This document shows, piece after piece, positions 1 to 7,543 of a DNA stretch of 36,017 bases. The position numbers and the translations under genes are program-made. Origin of the DNA: Negativicutes bacterium (GTDB lineage: Bacteria; Bacillota; Negativicutes; Veillonellales; Veillonellaceae); NCBI GenBank assembly GCA_009929605.1, contig SAAC01000014.1, forward strand, positions 1-36,017. The letters run 5' to 3'. How positions within the stretch are numbered: the first letter of the stretch is position 1; each line of letters opens with the position of its first letter. Under the pieces are notes generated by a model. That model searched no databases, was not told the origin of the DNA, and saw only the letters and a program-made list of their open reading frames with translations.

Positions 1-200
1 CGGATAAAATTAGTATTAAAGAATATGAGGACCCTTTTAAGGGTGGCAAGTAGACAATATGCCCTTTAGGGTTTAGCTAAAGTGGCAAGGGCAATGTGGA
101 TTGAACGAAGTGAAAGGCAGCGTCTTAAGGCGCTGGCCGGTAACTCAGGCTTAAAGCCTGTGAGCAAACCACCCGTTAGACGGGTGGTCATGATTTATAA
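1..200 (+). mobile_element. IS200/IS605-type right end with omega/reRNA-like hairpins
   Basis: This stretch is unlike the AT-rich intergenic DNA elsewhere. It is packed with short hairpins: ACCCTT/AAGGGT at 31-44, GCCCTT/AAGGGC at 61-92 enclosing TTTAGCTAAA, CAGCG/CGCTG at 118-135, CAGGCT/AGCCTG at 146-160, and ACCACCCG/CGGGTGGT at 168-188 with a five-base loop. This layout, ending in a strong GC-rich hairpin, is typical of the right end of IS200/IS605 elements and of the overlapping guide RNA used by TnpB nucleases. The frame ending in TAG at 51-53 (DKISIKEYEDPFKGGK) could be the last residues of a TnpB protein, but too little is present to prove it. The rest of the element would lie left of the window. 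The last hairpin may also help end dapA transcripts arriving on the minus strand. Family assignment is from pattern only. Confidence 0.6.
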
Positions 201-243
201 TCAATATTCTTTATCAAAATACAAGAAGCTGATTTAATTAAAA

Positions 244-1137
244 CTATTTATTATTTTTAAATTCTGCTAATGCATTGTCTATAGCTACGGCTTCTTCATC
301 ATTTGGTTCACACATTGGTAAATTGAACGCCCCTGCTGGCAAGCCGATTTGGCGAGATGCATATTTTACAGGAATAGGATTTGTTGTAACAAACATAGCT
401 TTTGTAATATCGAATAAATCTCGATTGATTTTCATAGCCGTTGATAAGTCGCCTTGTTCAAAAGCTTGAATCATGTTATTCATTTCAATACCCGCTATAT
501 GAGCTACTACAGAAATAACACCAACACCACCTACTGATAATAATGGCAATGTTAATCCATCATCACCACTATATAACATAAAGTCATCATTAGGTAATAA
601 TTTTTTGATTTCTGTGCCAATCGCCAAGTTACCGCTGGCTTCTTTAACTGCATTAATATATGGGAATTCATGGTGTAATTTTGCAATAGTTGCAGGTGAA
701 ATAGCTGTACCTACACGACTTGGTACATTATATACCATAATAGGCAATGTAGTTGCTTCAGCCACGGTTTTGAAGTGTAAATATTGTCCTTTTTGATTAG
801 GTTTATTATAATATGGCACTACAACTAATAAACCATCAATACCAGAAATCTCAGAAACTTCTTTTGCAAACTCTGCAGTTGCTTTTGTATCATTACTACC
901 AACACCAGCAATAATAGTACCTTGATCACCACAAGCTGCAACGATTTCTTTGAACAATTGAATTTTATCAGCTTTGGACATAGTTGGATTTTCACCAGTA
1001 GTGCCACACACAACAAGTCCATCCGAACCATTTGCCAATAAGTGTTTTGCAATGGCTACTGTATTTTCAAAATTTACGGAGCCATCTTCATTAAATGACG
1101 TAATCATGGCGGTTAATACACGGCCAAAGGTTTTCAT
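244..1137 (-). CDS. dapA: 4-hydroxy-tetrahydrodipicolinate synthase
   Basis: DapA condenses pyruvate with L-aspartate-4-semialdehyde, the first committed step of the diaminopimelate/lysine branch, in the cytosol. The 297-aa protein is the normal length for the class I aldolase TIM-barrel family. Visible motifs are GTTGE at 45-49 (substrate carboxylate binding), the catalytic Tyr136 in YNVPSR and the Schiff-base Lys165 in VKEASG. The ATG start is preceded by CGGAGG at a good distance. The gene lies 18 bp after asd, the enzyme that makes its substrate, so the two are almost certainly co-transcribed, probably from the riboswitch-controlled dapB promoter. The IS-like end lies just beyond its stop. 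Confidence 0.97.
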   Translation of the reverse strand: MKTFGRVLTAMITSFNEDGSVNFENTVAIAKHLLANGSDGLVVCGTTGENPTMSKADKIQLFKEIVAACGDQGTIIAGVGSNDTKATAEFAKEVSEISGIDGLLVVVPYYNKPNQKGQYLHFKTVAEATTLPIMVYNVPSRVGTAISPATIAKLHHEFPYINAVKEASGNLAIGTEIKKLLPNDDFMLYSGDDGLTLPLLSVGGVGVISVVAHIAGIEMNNMIQAFEQGDLSTAMKINRDLFDITKAMFVTTNPIPVKYASRQIGLPAGAFNLPMCEPNDEEAVAIDNALAEFKNNK

Positions 1138-1155
1138 AATATTCCTCCGTATAAA

Positions 1156-2187
1156 TTAAAATGCTTGTTTTTCTACAATATATTCAGCAATCTGTAAGGC
1201 ATTTAATGCAGCACCTTTACGAATTTGATCACCAACAATCCAGAAGTTCATACCTTTATCATTATACAAATCTTTGCGGATACGACCAATTTCACAATCA
1301 TTTTTATTAGATGTATATAAAGGCATTGGATATTCTTGATTAGCAGGGTTATCCTTGACTTGTAACCCAGGGTAGTTTGCACAGGCTGCACGGAAGTCTT
1401 CTACAGATACAGGTTCTTCTGTTTCAACTAATACAGATTCGGAATGGGAACGATATACAGGCACACGAATTGTAGTTGGTACTACTTGAATGGAATCATC
1501 ATGTAAAATCTTTTGAGTTTCGTTGACCATTTTCATTTCTTCTTTAGTATAGTCATTATCTAAGAACACATCAATTTGAGGAATCAAGTTGAATGCAATT
1601 GGATAATGTTTAGGCATTGAACCTGTAGGCAAAAGGTTAGCAGTCATTTCTTTGCCTTCATTATATTCACGTACTTGATTTTCAAGTTCTTCAATACCTT
1701 CTTTACCTGCACCTGATACGGCTTGGTATGTGCTAACAATGATACGCTTAATAGGTGATAAATCATGAAGTGGTTTTAAACCTAAGGACATGATAATTGT
1801 AGAACAGTTTGGGTTCGCAATAATACCTTTGTGTGTGAGAATATCTTCTGGATTAACCTCTGGTACTACCAATGGTACCTCTGGATCCATACGGAATGCA
1901 CTGGAGTTATCGATAACGATAGCTCCGCGTTTAGCAGCTTCAGGAGCCAATGTTTTGGAGATAGAACCACCAGCAAATAAAGCGATATCAATACCGTCGA
2001 AAGATTCAGGTGTTGCTTCTTCTACCACATAAGTTTGACCATTAACTACTAGTTCTGTACCTGCAGAGCGTGCAGATGCCAATAATTTTAGATTTTCGTA
2101 GGGAAAATTTCGTTCCCCAATTAATGTAATAAATTCTGCACCTACAGCACCTGTAGCCCCTAAAATGGCAACGTTTGGTTTTTTCAT
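1156..2187 (-). CDS. asd: aspartate-semialdehyde dehydrogenase
   Basis: Asd reduces L-aspartyl-4-phosphate to L-aspartate-4-semialdehyde with NADPH, the branch point for lysine/DAP, threonine and methionine. The 343-aa protein has the N-terminal Rossmann motif GATGAVG at 10-16, the catalytic cysteine Cys128 in NPNCST and the catalytic histidine His248 in RVPVYRSHSE. Length and motifs fit the Gram-positive type enzyme. The start has AGGAG at a suitable distance. It sits between dapB (143-bp gap) and dapA (18-bp gap). The 143-bp AT-rich gap after dapB has no clear terminator and no convincing promoter, so read-through from dapB is likely, though an extra weak promoter cannot be excluded. Confidence 0.97.
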   Translation of the reverse strand: MKKPNVAILGATGAVGAEFITLIGERNFPYENLKLLASARSAGTELVVNGQTYVVEEATPESFDGIDIALFAGGSISKTLAPEAAKRGAIVIDNSSAFRMDPEVPLVVPEVNPEDILTHKGIIANPNCSTIIMSLGLKPLHDLSPIKRIIVSTYQAVSGAGKEGIEELENQVREYNEGKEMTANLLPTGSMPKHYPIAFNLIPQIDVFLDNDYTKEEMKMVNETQKILHDDSIQVVPTTIRVPVYRSHSESVLVETEEPVSVEDFRAACANYPGLQVKDNPANQEYPMPLYTSNKNDCEIGRIRKDLYNDKGMNFWIVGDQIRKGAALNALQIAEYIVEKQAF

Positions 2188-2330
2188 GATTAAATCTCCT
2201 ATATTAATTCGAATGTTCTTATATTGTCTCTTATACTCTCAATTGTAGCATATCTACCATCAATATCACATTATATACAAATTTATAACATGTATTCATA
2301 CATAATATTATAGTACCTATTTTTTAGCTA

Positions 2331-3128
2331 TTATAGATAATGTTCTAATCCATATGTTAAACCTGGATGTTCAACAATTTTTTTACATGCTAATACAACG
2401 CCAGGCATAAAGGATAGTCGGCTCAAGCTATCGTGACGAACGACTAATACTTCATCATAACCACCAAAAATAACCTCTTGGTGTGCTACATAACCTGGTA
2501 ATCTTACACTGTGAATTGTTACGTCATCCACTTTAGCACCACGAGCACCGGGCAAACTTTCACGAGTTAGATCCTCAGTGGCCACAACATTAGCGGCTGC
2601 TTTCGCTTCATTGATTAATTTAGCTGTCAATACAGCTGTACCAGATGGTGCATCATATTTATGATTGTGATGTAATTCAATGATTTCCACATTTGGGAAA
2701 TATTGTGCTAGTTCTGCGGATACTTTCATCATCATCACAGCGCCTAATGAAAAGTTTGGAGCTACCAAGCAATTAGCATTGTTTGCTTTGCCGATAGCGG
2801 CTAGTTCATCTCGTTGTTCTTGTGAAAGTCCAGTTGTTCCGATAACGATATGAACACCTGCGCCTAAAATCTTTTTAGCATTTTCAAAGATAATAGAAGG
2901 CGATGTAAAGTCTACTATTACATCAGGTTTATTTTCACCGAGCACCTCATCTAAAGATGCTGCCATTGGAATGTGTAATGATTCAATACCGGCTACAGTT
3001 CCTACATCATTACCCGCTTGACTTGGATCAATACCTCCGGCCATTACTAATTCAGCATCAGCATGAACAGCTTTTACAACTTCACGCCCCATTTTACCGC
3101 CTGCACCGCAGACCATAACTCTAAGCAT
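2331..3128 (-). CDS. dapB: 4-hydroxy-tetrahydrodipicolinate reductase
   Basis: DapB reduces 4-hydroxy-tetrahydrodipicolinate, the DapA product, to tetrahydrodipicolinate with NAD(P)H in the DAP/lysine pathway. The 265-aa protein shows the dinucleotide-binding motif GAGGKMG at 8-14, IGTTG at 96-100, APNFSLG at 123-129 and the family signature ELHHNHKYDAPSGTA at 151-165, which holds the catalytic histidines and Lys157. AGGAGGG lies just before the ATG. It is the first gene of the dapB-asd-dapA unit and is preceded by a sigma-70 promoter, a lysine riboswitch and an intrinsic terminator that ends 16 nt before the start codon, so its expression should fall when lysine is plentiful. Confidence 0.97.
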   Translation of the reverse strand: MLRVMVCGAGGKMGREVVKAVHADAELVMAGGIDPSQAGNDVGTVAGIESLHIPMAASLDEVLGENKPDVIVDFTSPSIIFENAKKILGAGVHIVIGTTGLSQEQRDELAAIGKANNANCLVAPNFSLGAVMMMKVSAELAQYFPNVEIIELHHNHKYDAPSGTAVLTAKLINEAKAAANVVATEDLTRESLPGARGAKVDDVTIHSVRLPGYVAHQEVIFGGYDEVLVVRHDSLSRLSFMPGVVLACKKIVEHPGLTYGLEHYL

Positions 3129-3144
3129 AGTGCCCTCCTATACG

Positions 3145-3172
3145 AAAAAAACCAGTGGAGGAAATCCACTGG
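3145..3172 (-). terminator. intrinsic terminator of the lysine riboswitch leader
   Basis: On the minus strand an 8-bp stem CCAGTGGA/TCCACTGG (3152-3172) with a five-base loop is followed by seven T residues (3145-3151). It sits between the lysine aptamer and the dapB Shine-Dalgarno, as expected for a transcription-terminating expression platform. Confidence 0.92.
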
Positions 3173-3221
3173 CAATCTATACACATTTATATCTCTTGCA
3201 AACCACAAAAAATAGTATGTA

Positions 3222-3396
3222 AAAGCTCAATGAAATAGCACTCCATCAAATATTGATGACAGTCGAGTGTCTCTTAAACAAACGACCAGCAATAACCCTC
3301 GGTAAATTATCACTTCGGCAATTACACCTTTTCATATATCTCAATGCCTACCAAGCTAAATATATGTACTCTTTGCATTTGCACCTCTATTACAAT
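3222..3396 (-). ncRNA. lysine riboswitch (L box) upstream of dapB
   Basis: Read on the minus strand, this leader carries the conserved lysine aptamer blocks in the right order. ATAGAGGTGC (about 3381-3390) and AAGAGTA (about 3368-3374) come first. GGTGTAATTGCCGAAGTGA and TTTACCGAGGGTTATTGCTGG follow, and GGAGTGCTATTTCATTGAGC (about 3225-3244) closes the junction. The arrangement matches the known L-box (Rfam lysine riboswitch) consensus. Lysine binding would favour the downstream terminator at 3145-3172 and switch off dapB, and probably asd and dapA as well. The exact ends are estimates from the closing P1 pairing. Confidence 0.95.
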
Positions 3397-3402
3397 ACAT
3401 AA

Positions 3403-3431
3403 AGTATACTTAAAAAATCAGTCCACGTCAA
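3403..3431 (-). promoter_or_regulatory. sigma-70 promoter of dapB-asd-dapA
   Basis: On the minus strand, TTGACG (3426-3431) and TATACT (3403-3408) are separated by exactly 17 bp. Each matches the consensus at five of six positions. Transcription would start near 3396, exactly where the lysine aptamer begins. The -35 box lies inside the loop of the recN terminator. Confidence 0.85.
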
Positions 3432-3459
3432 CTATTTACAATATCTAACGGGACTGATT
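3412..3459 (-). terminator. intrinsic terminator of argR-recN
   Basis: On the minus strand, AATCAGTCC (3451-3459) pairs with GGACTGATT (3416-3424) across a 26-nt loop, and the stem runs into T residues at 3412-3417. It lies about 11 nt after the recN stop. The long loop contains the -35 element of the dapB promoter, so terminator and promoter share the same DNA. Confidence 0.7.
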
Positions 3460-3469
3460 GTCTTCATCT

Positions 3470-5137
3470 CTATTTTTTAAAATGAGCCACCAATTCTTTG
3501 GCAGCAGCTAATGCCGTTTCTGACATACCTTTACCTGACATCATAGACGCAATTTGTGATAAACGATCTTTTTCTGTCAATATATTTAATGTAGAAATTG
3601 TACGTCCTTCTTGCTCTATTTTGGCCAAATGATAATGTTGTTTTGCAATACTTGCCGTTTGTGGTAAATGAGTAATACAAAATACTTGATTATGCTTGGA
3701 AATCGCTAAAATCTTTTCCGCTACTTTTAAGGCAATATCACCACTAATACCGACATCAATCTCATCGAATACAAGTGTTTTATGAGTATCACCAGTAAAT
3801 ACAGATTTAAATGCTAACGCAATACGTGCTAACTCACCACCAGAGGCTACCTTATGAAGTGGCAGTAACTGTTCCCCTTTATTAGCACTGAATAATAGTT
3901 CAATGGAATCAGCACCCAGTGCGGTCAAAGTATCTGAATTAACGATATTAAAGGAAATTTCACTCTTTTCCATACCGAGTTGGCTTAATTCAGCTTGCAA
4001 TTGTTTTGCCACAATAGCAGCTGTTGTTTCACGTATCTTACGTAAATTAGCTAAAGCCTTTCTTGCTTCTGCTTCACATTGAACGAGCTGAGATGCCAGT
4101 TCATCTTGTGCAAACACTTGATGTTCTAATTCCTCTAATCGATTTTGTGCTTTTGCCTCATAAGCAAGAATATCTTCTACAGTATCTCCATATTTTTTCT
4201 TGAGACCATAAATGACAGAATCTCGTTCCTGGCAATAGGCATACCGTTCTTCATCATAACTGATAGAGTCACGATAACGATCTAAGGATTGGGCCGCTTC
4301 CTCTAATTGGAAATAGGCGGAGTTCACAAGCTCAGAGATTTCTTTGACTTGCTCATCATAACGAATTAAATCATTCATCTCAACCTTAATGGTATTTACC
4401 GTATCAAATAATGGATGGCGACCACCATAAAAGGCATCATAGCATTCACGTAACACTTTATCCACGTGGTCAAAACTGTCAAGGCGTTTTAATTCCTCCG
4501 CAATAGCTATATCCTCACCAATAGTAAGGCCCGCATCTTCAATGTCGTCAATTTGAAAGCTAAGCATATCCAATTCACGAGCCCGTTCTGTCATATTTTC
4601 ACTCAAATGATCCACCTGACGTTTCGCTTCTATATAAGCGCTATACTTACTCTTATATTGCACATAGGCTTGTCTGGCATCATCATTATATGTATCCAAA
4701 TAATTATGGTGAGTTGTAGCATTTAATAATTCTTGATTACTATATTGTCCGTGAATATCAGCTAATTCTTGTCCAATTTCCTTGAGTGCTTTCAAAGGAA
4801 TCGCTTGATCATTCGCCAATATGGTTGACTTACCATTGCGATTGAATGAACGAGACAAAATCAATTGTTCATCTTCAACAATTATATTTTTTGCTTCTAA
4901 TAAAGTTAATAAGCTTTTGTGTTGACTAATATCAAATGTCCCATCAATGACAAAACTATCCTTACCATGACGGATAAACTCGTTACTAGCGCGTTCACCC
5001 AGAAGAATACTAAAGGCATCCATGAGTATAGATTTACCAGCCCCAGTTTCCCCAGTAAAGATAGTTATGCCATCCGTAAAGGAAATATTCATTTGTTCAA
5101 TCAACGCAAAATTTCTGATGCTCATTTGCGTCAACAT
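3470..5137 (-). CDS. recN: DNA repair protein RecN
   Basis: RecN is an SMC-like ATPase that acts early in double-strand-break repair by gathering DNA ends. The 555-aa protein has Walker A GETGAGKS at 29-36, a long central helical/coiled-coil region (roughly 150-370), then an ABC signature with SGGE at 432-435 and Walker B LVFDEID at 455-461, the split-ATPase layout of the family. It starts four bases after the argR stop, the same argR-recN pairing seen in Bacillus and Clostridia. The Shine-Dalgarno is weak (AAAGA inside the end of argR), which fits translational coupling. Confidence 0.96.
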   Translation of the reverse strand: MLTQMSIRNFALIEQMNISFTDGITIFTGETGAGKSILMDAFSILLGERASNEFIRHGKDSFVIDGTFDISQHKSLLTLLEAKNIIVEDEQLILSRSFNRNGKSTILANDQAIPLKALKEIGQELADIHGQYSNQELLNATTHHNYLDTYNDDARQAYVQYKSKYSAYIEAKRQVDHLSENMTERARELDMLSFQIDDIEDAGLTIGEDIAIAEELKRLDSFDHVDKVLRECYDAFYGGRHPLFDTVNTIKVEMNDLIRYDEQVKEISELVNSAYFQLEEAAQSLDRYRDSISYDEERYAYCQERDSVIYGLKKKYGDTVEDILAYEAKAQNRLEELEHQVFAQDELASQLVQCEAEARKALANLRKIRETTAAIVAKQLQAELSQLGMEKSEISFNIVNSDTLTALGADSIELLFSANKGEQLLPLHKVASGGELARIALAFKSVFTGDTHKTLVFDEIDVGISGDIALKVAEKILAISKHNQVFCITHLPQTASIAKQHYHLAKIEQEGRTISTLNILTEKDRLSQIASMMSGKGMSETALAAAKELVAHFKK

Positions 5138-5141
5138 AGTA

Positions 5142-5597
5142 TTAATCTTTCATCAAATCAGTTATACGAGAAATGACTGTCGGCACATCGGACTCAGTAC
5201 GAGCAATCAGTAGAATTGTGTCATCTCCTGCTAATGTACCAATAATCTCTGTCCATTTTGCATGATCAATAGAAAACGCTACTGATTGTGCAGAGCCAGG
5301 AATTGTATGTAATACAATTAGATTTATGCTAGAATCAACTTTGATAATAGAATCTTGGAATAAACGATTGATTCTGCTGCGAGATAATACTACATTTTCC
5401 TCAGGAGATAAGGCATAGCGATAATGACCATCTCCTGTTGGTATTTTAATAAGCATTAATTCCTTTATATCACGAGATACAGTAGCTTGTGTAACTTCAA
5501 TTCCTTCTTCAAGTAACGCAGCTGCTAATTCCTCTTGTGTTTCAATAGCTTTAGATTGTACAATTTCTTTTATTTTGTTATAACGATAGCGTTTCAT
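5142..5597 (-). CDS. argR: arginine repressor ArgR/AhrC
   Basis: ArgR is the hexameric arginine-sensing repressor of arginine biosynthesis and activator of catabolism. The 151-aa protein has an N-terminal winged helix with TQATVSRDIKEL at 36-47, and a C-terminal oligomerisation/arginine-binding domain with GSAQSVA at 101-107 and GTLAGDDT at 120-127. A GTG nine bases upstream is also in frame, but it lies one base from AAGGA, so the ATG at 5597, about ten bases from that Shine-Dalgarno, is the likely start. It is co-transcribed with recN (four-base gap) and has its own upstream region holding candidate ArgR half-sites, which suggests autoregulation. Confidence 0.95.
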   Translation of the reverse strand: MKRYRYNKIKEIVQSKAIETQEELAAALLEEGIEVTQATVSRDIKELMLIKIPTGDGHYRYALSPEENVVLSRSRINRLFQDSIIKVDSSINLIVLHTIPGSAQSVAFSIDHAKWTEIIGTLAGDDTILLIARTESDVPTVISRITDLMKD

Positions 5598-5646
5598 GGT
5601 ATTCACTTCCTTTTAAAACCATAGAAAACATATTTTTTCCATTATT

Positions 5647-5684
5647 ATTATAACACATTTACATAAATATTCACCTATATTCAC
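5647..5684 (-). promoter_or_regulatory. candidate argR promoter (-10) with ArgR-like half-sites
   Basis: On the minus strand a perfect TATAAT (5647-5652) lies about 50 bases before the argR ATG, without a clear -35. Immediately upstream, ATATTCAC occurs twice on the plus strand (5667-5674 and 5677-5684), ten bases apart, and the first copy is preceded by CATAAAT. ATTCA is the ArgR half-site, so this could be an autoregulatory operator. A TTTATGCATAAA palindrome lies at 5701-5712. The call is inference from motif and position. Confidence 0.4.
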
Positions 5685-5830
5685 ACTGATAATTATACAA
5701 TTTATGCATAAAATATAAAATTCTACGAATCGTGTAATCCAATAAACATGGGAACCAGAAAAACCAACTATGATGTTGCTTATTTATTTTATACAAATAA
5801 TGCATCCTATTCATTTTCTCAAAAATAGAC

Positions 5831-5858
5831 AAAAAAAGACCTTTTATAAGGTCTTTTT
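5831..5858 (-). terminator. intrinsic terminator after mnmM
   Basis: GACCTT/AAGGTC (5838-5853) with a four-base loop is flanked by seven A residues and five T residues, so it can work in both directions. Here it should end the nadK-mnmM transcript on the minus strand and insulate argR. Apart from this, the candidate argR control region and the short palindrome at 5701-5712, I see nothing definite in the 378-bp space 5598-5975. Confidence 0.8.
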
Positions 5859-5975
5859 GAATATAATATGACTAAAATCAATAACTATTTTTTATAATAT
5901 CAGAAACTATATTACTAATATACTATTTTATTACAACATATACATCGCCATATTAGTTTATAGCAATTATCACGT

Positions 5976-6551
5976 CTATCTAACTTGAATCATATAAAGC
6001 TCTGGGGGATTATTACGTTGATTCAAAGGCTTCCAATGACATACATTGTGTTTACTTTGATCTAATCCACTTAAGAACTCTTCTAAACAAAGTTGTTCAT
6101 TCTTGCCAGATGCTGTACCAGGATAGACCACTAAAGTTATAATTCCTTGCTTTGATAACTTGGGAATAGCATTTTCTAAAGCTTGTATCGTTTTTTCACA
6201 AGTAGTAATGATAGAATGATTTCCCCCAGGGAGATAGCCAAGATTAAATATTAATAAATCTATGGAATCTTCGCTTATCTGTTCTTCTATAGCCAATTCA
6301 TGTGATCCTTGGATAAATGTGATAGATATTCTTCTATCTTTTAGTGTATGGCGCAGTAATTCTTGACTCTTAGCTATAGCATCAGATTGAATATCAATCC
6401 CATACAGATGGCATCCATCATTGGCATGTTCAGCTAAGTATAATAAATCATGACCATTACCACAGGTAGCGTCAACAACAACATGAGCCTCTTGCATGAT
6501 ACGATCCCATAATAAATGTTGAAATTGTACAGCATTATTAATATTGATCAT
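5976..6551 (-). CDS. mnmM: class I SAM methyltransferase, MnmM/YtqB family
   Basis: The 191-aa protein matches the YtqB (PF06962) family, once annotated as rRNA methylase and since shown in Bacillus to be MnmM, which methylates 5-aminomethyl-2-thiouridine at the tRNA wobble position. Visible motifs are the SAM-binding DATCGNGHD at 27-35, the family hallmark NLGYLPGG at 103-110 and NNPPELY at 180-186. A GTG nine bases upstream is in frame but abuts AGGAT, so the ATG at 6551 is preferred. It follows nadK by 98 bases and ends before an intrinsic terminator, so it is probably the last gene of the ispA-to-mnmM run. The function is transferred from the family; the substrate is not proven here. Confidence 0.88.
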   Translation of the reverse strand: MININNAVQFQHLLWDRIMQEAHVVVDATCGNGHDLLYLAEHANDGCHLYGIDIQSDAIAKSQELLRHTLKDRRISITFIQGSHELAIEEQISEDSIDLLIFNLGYLPGGNHSIITTCEKTIQALENAIPKLSKQGIITLVVYPGTASGKNEQLCLEEFLSGLDQSKHNVCHWKPLNQRNNPPELYMIQVR

Positions 6552-6649
6552 GTCTTTCACATCCTAATACAATAATTAATCTTAATTTTACAAGAACAAA
6601 AGATATTATGTAGATGTCCATAGTAAGGGCAACTCATGAGTATCGTTTA

Positions 6650-7534
6650 CTATAACAACTCATCTCGTCGCGAAGATAACTTTTTAAACAATGTACTAAA
6701 GAAATGCTGATCTTTAAATCGTACAAACTGACAATACACAGGATTTGATTTGACGTGCAAAACATCTTTATTGGTAAAAGTATAATCAAAACTACCATCA
6801 ATACAGATATGTAACTCTGGTTCACGTTCAGGCATAGTAATTTGTAATGTATCACTTTCCTTAAGTACCATAGATACACCTTGAATTAAATGTGGCGCTA
6901 AAGGTGTTACAATAATCGAACGATTATCTGGTGTCATTATAGGTCCACCTGCTGAAAGATTATAACCCGTAGAGCCGGTGGCTGAGGAAATAATTAAACC
7001 ATCCGCAGGATACATTTGAGTATGATGATTATTAATAGACAAATTGATACGTGCCATTCTAGCAGGTTCATACTTTGTAATACACACTTCGTTAATAATA
7101 GGTTCTAACTCCGTAATCGTACCATCTGCCCGCTCAATATAAGCATGCAAATGATTTCGTTTCTCTATATTATAATCACCTTTATAAATGCGCTGCAAAT
7201 GACATTCTAATTGATTAATTTCTATTTGATTTAAAAATCCCAGTTCTCCCAAATTAACACCGCAAATAGGTACATTATAAGGAAAAATCTGTCTCGCTAA
7301 ATGGATAATGGTTCCATCGCCACCAAAGCTGAGTGCCATATCTACGTGTTTAAACAACTCTGGTTTAGGTAATATATGGTCAGATGATACATGTATTAAT
7401 TTAGCAATTTCCTTTACCTCTTCATCTTCAGGAAAATAGACATCCATTTTATAGTCTTTACAAAGCTTTACTGCCGTTTCCAAGACAGATAGAATATTTT
7501 TTTTCCCCATATTCGGGATAAAAGCAACACGCAT
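6650..7534 (-). CDS. nadK: NAD kinase
   Basis: NadK phosphorylates NAD to NADP, using ATP or polyphosphate. The 294-aa protein shows the catalytic GGDGT at 71-75, GVNLGELGFL at 92-101 and, near 177-198, the NAD-binding run that contains SSATGSTGYNLSAGG. These are the diagnostic motifs of the family and the length is normal. The TAGGAG Shine-Dalgarno overlaps the tlyA stop codon, and the gene starts nine bases after it, so the two are coupled. The tlyA-nadK order is conserved in Firmicutes. Confidence 0.96.
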   Translation of the reverse strand: MRVAFIPNMGKKNILSVLETAVKLCKDYKMDVYFPEDEEVKEIAKLIHVSSDHILPKPELFKHVDMALSFGGDGTIIHLARQIFPYNVPICGVNLGELGFLNQIEINQLECHLQRIYKGDYNIEKRNHLHAYIERADGTITELEPIINEVCITKYEPARMARINLSINNHHTQMYPADGLIISSATGSTGYNLSAGGPIMTPDNRSIIVTPLAPHLIQGVSMVLKESDTLQITMPEREPELHICIDGSFDYTFTNKDVLHVKSNPVYCQFVRFKDQHFFSTLFKKLSSRRDELL

Positions 7535-7543
7535 AATTAACTC

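Noticed and set aside
275..1159. Plus-strand open frames over dapA
   Set aside because: They are antisense shadows of dapA without Shine-Dalgarno or recognisable protein content; the same holds for the other plus-strand frames except 22893-23228.
2188..2330. Independent promoter for asd-dapA
   Set aside because: Several AT-rich -10-like strings exist, but none has a -35 at proper spacing; read-through from dapB is simpler.
6634..6879. 81-aa minus-strand frame overlapping nadK
   Set aside because: It is fully inside nadK in another frame, with low-complexity hydrophobic content and no Shine-Dalgarno.
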